Origin: Halapricum desulfuricans
Lineage (GTDB): Archaea > Halobacteriota > Halobacteria > Halobacteriales > Haloarculaceae
Length of the DNA stretch: 64,000 nt
Direction of reading: 5' to 3'
NCBI RefSeq assembly: GCF_017094505.1
Contig: NZ_CP064787.1
Coordinates: 2,852,001-2,916,000, forward strand
Made by a program: the position numbers and the translations under genes
Notes under the pieces: model-generated
The model's database searches: none
What the model was told of the DNA's origin: nothing
The model's input: only the letters and a program-made list of their open reading frames with translations
Shown here: in pieces, positions 60,748 through 64,000 of the stretch
How the letters are laid out: each line of letters starts with the position of its first letter
How positions within the stretch are numbered: position 1 is the stretch's first letter

Positions 60748-60827
60748 TACTGGTGGCGATACGTTCCTACGAGTATCTGGCACGACGCGTGCCAGATCAT
60801 TTCGAACTGGGATAGCCACCAGTATCA
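60748..60827 (-). repeat. 77-bp nested palindrome, copy 3
   Basis: The outer arms are TACTGGTGGCGATAC (60748-60762) and 60810-60824 (13 of 15 pair). The inner arms ATCTGGCACG/CGTGCCAGAT (60775-60784 and 60788-60797) are perfect. Both share the centre 60786. In minus orientation the conserved TGA (60827-60825) is the stop codon of the small zinc protein. It is closely related to copy 2 at 39612-39689, including the conserved inner hairpin. Confidence 0.88.
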
Positions 60828-60959
60828 GGAAATGACCAGCGGCTTCTTGTTCGAGCCCGCAAGCGGTTTGTCCCCGGTCCCGTTGCAGGCTTCACAGGTC
60901 TCGGTTCCTCGAGTGCCGGTGCCACCACATTCGGGACAGTCTGCGGTTTTCCCGGTCAT
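60825..60959 (-). CDS. Small DnaJ-like zinc-finger protein
   Basis: The 44-residue protein reads MTGKTADCPECGGTG, then TRGTETCEACNGTG and a basic tail GSNKKPLVIS. The two CxxCxGxG motifs (Cys8/Cys11 and Cys22/Cys25) would bind a single zinc ion, as half of a DnaJ central domain. Small proteins of this sort are frequent in haloarchaea and mostly uncharacterised. Its TGA stop is the first triplet of palindromic copy 3, so the element directly ends the gene. Upstream, AT-rich sequence (CTTTAATCAACC near 60986-60997) may hold the promoter. Confidence 0.75.
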   Translation of the reverse strand: MTGKTADCPECGGTGTRGTETCEACNGTGDKPLAGSNKKPLVIS

Positions 60960-61164
60960 CACTGCCGAATATGTGCTAATTCTCCTTTAATCAACCGATA
61001 CTTAATCGAATTTTCAAAACGCTCCTGAGACGAGCCTGCCGCTCGCACCCGGACGCCCACCACCGGGAGACGACTGATCGGCCGCGAACAGACCGCGCGA
61101 GGGTATTTAAATATCTGCATATTCAATCCAAATCCGCATCCGGGGGATAGCCGTATCGACAGGT

Positions 61165-62100
61165 ATGGACAGACGTCACGCGAGCGATGACGGACCGGAA
61201 AAGGCGGCCGAGACCGAGTCGTCGGAGGCCGCGGAACGACCTGCAGACACTGAATCGGGACTCGACAGCGCGCTCCGCCGGCGGTTGCTCGCCAGCACGG
61301 CCAGCGTGGGCGCGCTCGCGACTGCGGGCTGTCTCGGCATCCTCGGCGACGGGAGTGAAACGGGGCCGCGACCCGGAGAGCCGACGAGTGTCGAAGAGAC
61401 GACGGACGATACGACGCCCAATGGAACGACGACGCCGGGAGGCGACGCGTTCGACATCGAGTTCCTCAACGAGGAAACGACACTCAGTATCGGTAGTGAC
61501 ACGGCGATTCTCGACGCCGCGCTCGACGCGGACCTAGACGTACCATACCAGTGTCAGGTCGGCGTCTGTGGCCAGTGCACGTCGAAAATCACGAGCGAGG
61601 GGAATCCGACAGAGCTGGTCGAACACGACGGCAACCAGTACCTCAGCGACGCACAGATCGAAGCGGGGTTCATGTTGACCTGTGTCGGCTATCCGCGCGG
61701 CGACTTCTCGCTCGAGACCGATGTCAAAGACGAGGCCGATTCCTACACGCCCGGCGAAGGGACCGAGACGCCGACAGAGACGCCCACGCCCGGCGAGGTC
61801 GAGTCTTACAGCATCAACTACGTCGAGCAGGGGGGCACGATCGACGTCGCAAGTGACGAATCGCTGCTCGACGCCGGCGAAGACGAGGGCTGGGAGCTCC
61901 CGAAACAGTGCGAAGTCGGCGTCTGCGGGCAGTGTACCTCCAAGGTCGACGGCGACGGGTCGGAACTGGTCGAACACGACGGCAACCAGTACCTCAGCGA
62001 CGAACAGCTCGAAGAGGGCTACGTGCTGACCTGCGTGGGCTACCCGCGCGACGACTTCGAACTGACGACCGGCAAGAAGGACGAAGCAGATCAGATCTGA
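61165..62100 (+). CDS. Lipoprotein with two tandem [2Fe-2S] ferredoxin domains
   Basis: The 311-residue protein has an N-terminal polar stretch (1-35), a Tat-like signal with RRR at 38-40 and a lipobox ATAGC (Cys56), then a Thr/Glu/Pro linker. Two plant-type [2Fe-2S] domains follow, with Cys130-x4-Cys135-x2-Cys138...Cys173 and Cys249-x4-Cys254-x2-Cys257...Cys290, joined by ETPTETPTPG. The domains are near copies of each other. Facing outside, they could pass electrons to the NrfD/Fe-S complex encoded downstream. A TATA box (TATTTAAATAT near 61104-61114) precedes it. Confidence 0.9.
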   Translation: MDRRHASDDGPEKAAETESSEAAERPADTESGLDSALRRRLLASTASVGALATAGCLGILGDGSETGPRPGEPTSVEETTDDTTPNGTTTPGGDAFDIEFLNEETTLSIGSDTAILDAALDADLDVPYQCQVGVCGQCTSKITSEGNPTELVEHDGNQYLSDAQIEAGFMLTCVGYPRGDFSLETDVKDEADSYTPGEGTETPTETPTPGEVESYSINYVEQGGTIDVASDESLLDAGEDEGWELPKQCEVGVCGQCTSKVDGDGSELVEHDGNQYLSDEQLEEGYVLTCVGYPRDDFELTTGKKDEADQI

Positions 62101-62196
62101 AAACTGGCGTCACGCCGACTTTCTGCGGAGAAGGCTATATAAAAGTCTGTAAAATGAATATATACTGGTATCGCTGAGAGGGGCGGATATACGTGT

Positions 62197-62289
62197 ATGA
62201 AGTGGCGCGTGCAACCGACGAATGCGATTCCACACGCGGTCGTATCGTGGTCTGACTCCCGGGCGGACGGCTGGAGGGCGTCGCGATGA
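62197..62289 (+). CDS. Possible 30-residue leader peptide
   Basis: ATG 62197 opens a frame MKWRVQPTNAIPHAVVSWSD followed by ten more residues, ending in TGA at 62287-62289. It overlaps the nrfD-like start by four bases (ATGA), the coupling arrangement used by real genes here. Two TATA-like boxes lie upstream (CTATATAAAAG near 62132-62142 and ATATATACTGG near 62158-62168). The peptide has no recognisable domain. It may be a translated leader controlling the operon, or chance. Confidence 0.35.
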   Translation: MKWRVQPTNAIPHAVVSWSDSRADGWRASR

Positions 62290-63308
62290 CGGCCGTGAGT
62301 CCGCTGCTGCCCAGCCAGTTCTGGAGCCTCTCAATCGGCGTGTACCTGTTCCTGGGTGGGCTCGCCGGCGGCGCGTACGTCACCGGTGCGGTCGCGGACT
62401 TCCTGAGCGTCCGGGATCCGTCCCGCCGGGAGGGGTATCTGGCGACGGCTCGCTGGGGCATGGTGCTCGGCGTCCTCGCGCTGGCGATCGGCGGCCCGAT
62501 ATTGCTCTTTCACCTTGGAGAGCCTCAGCACGTCCTGCTGTTCTGGCTGTTCACGAACTTCGATTCGTGGATGACTATCGGGATCTGGGTCATCGTCCTG
62601 TTCATGGTCCTGTCGATCCTGCAGGCGCTGTGGCTCGGGTTCGGTGCTGACCGCGGCTTCTCGATCCCCGGTGACGTACTGTCGGGGGTCACCGAGCTGA
62701 TCGACACGATCGCGGACGTGACCCGGCCGAGCGAGGGCGTCCGGCGCGGGCTCAACGCCTTCGGCGCGCTCGTGGGCGTCCTGCTGATCGTCTACACGGC
62801 GCTGTTGCTCAGCGCCTCCTCGCAGGTCGTCCCGATGTGGGACGCGACGTGGCTCCCGCCGCTGTTCCTGGCGAGCGGACTCTCGATGGGGATCGCCGCC
62901 GCCGTCGGCGCGACGACGCTCACCAAAGGCGTCACCGACACGGGCGTCACGATGTTCAGCGTCGCCGACGACGTGATCATCGTCGCCGAGATGGTGGTCA
63001 TCTACCTGCTGTTAGCGACGCTGGTCAACGGCGGCCCGACCGCCGTCGAGACCCAGACCTACCTCCTGACAGAGGGGAACCTGATCTTCTGGGGCGGGGT
63101 CGTCGCTGCCGGGCTGCTGTTGCCGCTTGCGATCTCCGGCGGGCTACTCGCCTTAGAGTGGCGCTACGACCTCCACGAGAACCCGCGGCTCGAGCGGCTG
63201 GCGACCGCCGGCTACGCGACGAAGTTCGGCTTCGTCATCTTCGGCGGACTGATGCTTCGGCTGACGATCATCTACGCGGCGCTGAACGTGCCGCTGTTCG
63301 GAGTGTGA
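62286..63308 (+). CDS. NrfD/PsrC family membrane quinone-interacting subunit
   Basis: The 340-residue protein has eight to nine predicted membrane segments. It starts with FWSLSIGVYLFLGGLAGGAY, the conserved NrfD opening, then GPILLFHLGEPQHVLLFWLF and FASGLSMGIAAAVG-like sequence, characteristic of the family. NrfD proteins carry electrons or couple proton movement between quinone and Fe-S/molybdoenzyme subunits. It lies between the [2Fe-2S] lipoprotein and the 4Fe-4S subunit genes (5 bases before the latter), forming one operon. Confidence 0.92.
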   Translation: MTAVSPLLPSQFWSLSIGVYLFLGGLAGGAYVTGAVADFLSVRDPSRREGYLATARWGMVLGVLALAIGGPILLFHLGEPQHVLLFWLFTNFDSWMTIGIWVIVLFMVLSILQALWLGFGADRGFSIPGDVLSGVTELIDTIADVTRPSEGVRRGLNAFGALVGVLLIVYTALLLSASSQVVPMWDATWLPPLFLASGLSMGIAAAVGATTLTKGVTDTGVTMFSVADDVIIVAEMVVIYLLLATLVNGGPTAVETQTYLLTEGNLIFWGGVVAAGLLLPLAISGGLLALEWRYDLHENPRLERLATAGYATKFGFVIFGGLMLRLTIIYAALNVPLFGV

Positions 63309-63313
63309 TTCCC

Positions 63314-64000
63314 ATGAGCGACAACTACGATCTAGACGACATCGAGGACCGGGCCGAGGAACGACTTGCACACGTCGAGTTCGACACCGAACTCGGCAAG
63401 CAGATGGCACGCGACGCGCGGCGGGTCTCGAACGGCGAGCTCTCGCGGGCGGCCTTCGAGGAGAAGTACGTCGACGACGTCCGCGAGGAGTTCGGCGTCG
63501 ACCTGCGGGGCGACTCGCAGGCGGACACCGAGCCCACGCCGGGCGTCCCGCCGACCGAGAGCAAGGCCTCCCGACGAGACATGCTCAAGGCGACGGGTGC
63601 GCTCGCGACGGGCGCAGTGGCAGCCGGGGCGGGCAGCAGCGTGGCCGGCGATCTCGTCTCCGGTAGCACCGGCGGCACTGCGGCCGCCCAGAGCGGCGGC
63701 GACGTCCAGATGGGAATGGTCGTCGACACCGAGACCTGTATCAAGTGTCTCCGCTGTGTCCAGGGCTGCAAGGAGGAGAACAACACGCCCGACGGACACT
63801 TCTGGCAGGAAGTCTTCCGCTACCGGCGCGAGGACAAAGAGTACGAGGGTGCTCCCAACGAGGAGAACGGGTGCGATCCGATCCAGCGCCCGTGCATGCA
63901 CTGCGACGACGCGCCCTGCATCGAGGTCTGTCCGAACAACTCCCGGTTCAAGACCGAGAACGGTCGCGTCCTCTGTGATTACGACACCTGTCTGGGCTGT
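63314..64000 (+). CDS. Tat-exported 4Fe-4S ferredoxin-type subunit (NrfC/DmsB-like), partial
   Basis: The first 229 residues are seen; the gene runs off the right edge. A Tat motif SRRDMLKATGALATGAVAAG occurs only at residues 86-105, after an acidic 80-residue extension, so the extension is either cytoplasmic or the signal is unusually long. The first cluster is Cys141, Cys144, Cys147 and Cys151 (CIKCLRCVQGCKEEN); then PCMHCDDAPCIEVCP and CDYDTCLGC provide the next clusters. Such subunits connect NrfD to a molybdopterin oxidoreductase, expected beyond the window. Confidence 0.9.
   Translation, partial: MSDNYDLDDIEDRAEERLAHVEFDTELGKQMARDARRVSNGELSRAAFEEKYVDDVREEFGVDLRGDSQADTEPTPGVPPTESKASRRDMLKATGALATGAVAAGAGSSVAGDLVSGSTGGTAAAQSGGDVQMGMVVDTETCIKCLRCVQGCKEENNTPDGHFWQEVFRYRREDKEYEGAPNEENGCDPIQRPCMHCDDAPCIEVCPNNSRFKTENGRVLCDYDTCLGC

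Overview
This 64-kb window comes from a haloarchaeon (class Halobacteria). The proteins are acidic and the DNA is GC-rich. TATA boxes often lie about 25-28 nt before the start codon (leaderless transcripts), and signal peptides are mostly Tat or lipobox type. The RNA polymerase is the archaeal split form, and an archaeal PurO, a clamp-loader small subunit, an OB-fold RPA and several haloarchaea-only families are present. I see no rRNA genes and no CRISPR array. Three tRNA genes are present: Gly(CCC), Thr(GGT) and Leu(TAG).

Layout. 1-1.6 kb: end of a membrane protein, a rhomboid protease and a DEDDy exonuclease. 1.6-4.4 kb: a small accessory island next to tRNA-Gly. It holds a decayed ISH8-type transposase, a large winged-helix/nucleotidyltransferase protein whose promoter sits inside a perfect 18-bp inverted repeat, and duplicated pieces of the tRNA gene. 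4.5-6.3 kb: nadE, a DUF7114 gene and tRNA-Thr. 6.5-15.4 kb: the RNA polymerase operon rpo5-rpo2N-rpo2C-rpo1N-rpo1C-nusA, with a mini-intein cutting the trigger loop of A''. 15.5-18.8 kb: moaB, an amidohydrolase and a DUF5786/DUF99/uracil-DNA glycosylase group. 18.8-25.9 kb: a complete Dpp/Opp-type ABC transporter on the minus strand. 26-37 kb: mainly metabolic enzymes (phosphoesterase, IMPase-like, HisH, ArsM with ArsR, aldo/keto reductase, MBL hydrolase, PurO) among small membrane proteins, ending with RfcC. 37-46 kb: an Idi-like Nudix protein, a phosphoribosyltransferase, PhzF-like, MfnA, a VTT protein, a LiaF-like protein, a lipoprotein and pheS-pheT, whose 3' end carries a 159-bp tandem duplication. 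46-60 kb: a rhomboid fusion, DUF5518, a YchF-type GTPase, an ABC-2 exporter, DUF998, a broken lipoprotein gene, RtcA, a flavodoxin, a bactofilin-like protein, RPA and a methyltransferase. 60-64 kb: tRNA-Leu with a downstream copy of its 3' end, two palindromic repeat elements, a tiny zinc protein, and the start of a respiratory-type operon (tandem [2Fe-2S] lipoprotein, NrfD, Tat-dependent 4Fe-4S subunit) that runs off the window.

The signals I would follow first are these. (1) A family of 77-78-bp nested palindromes, four copies, two of which supply the stop codon of the gene before them. (2) The single-chain winged-helix/nucleotidyltransferase with its palindromic promoter, which looks like an AbiE-type regulator and toxin fused in one protein. 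(3) A mini-intein in the RNA polymerase trigger loop. (4) The double [2Fe-2S] lipoprotein linked to an NrfD/Fe-S module. (5) Copies of tRNA 3' ends 119-123 bp downstream of two tRNA genes.
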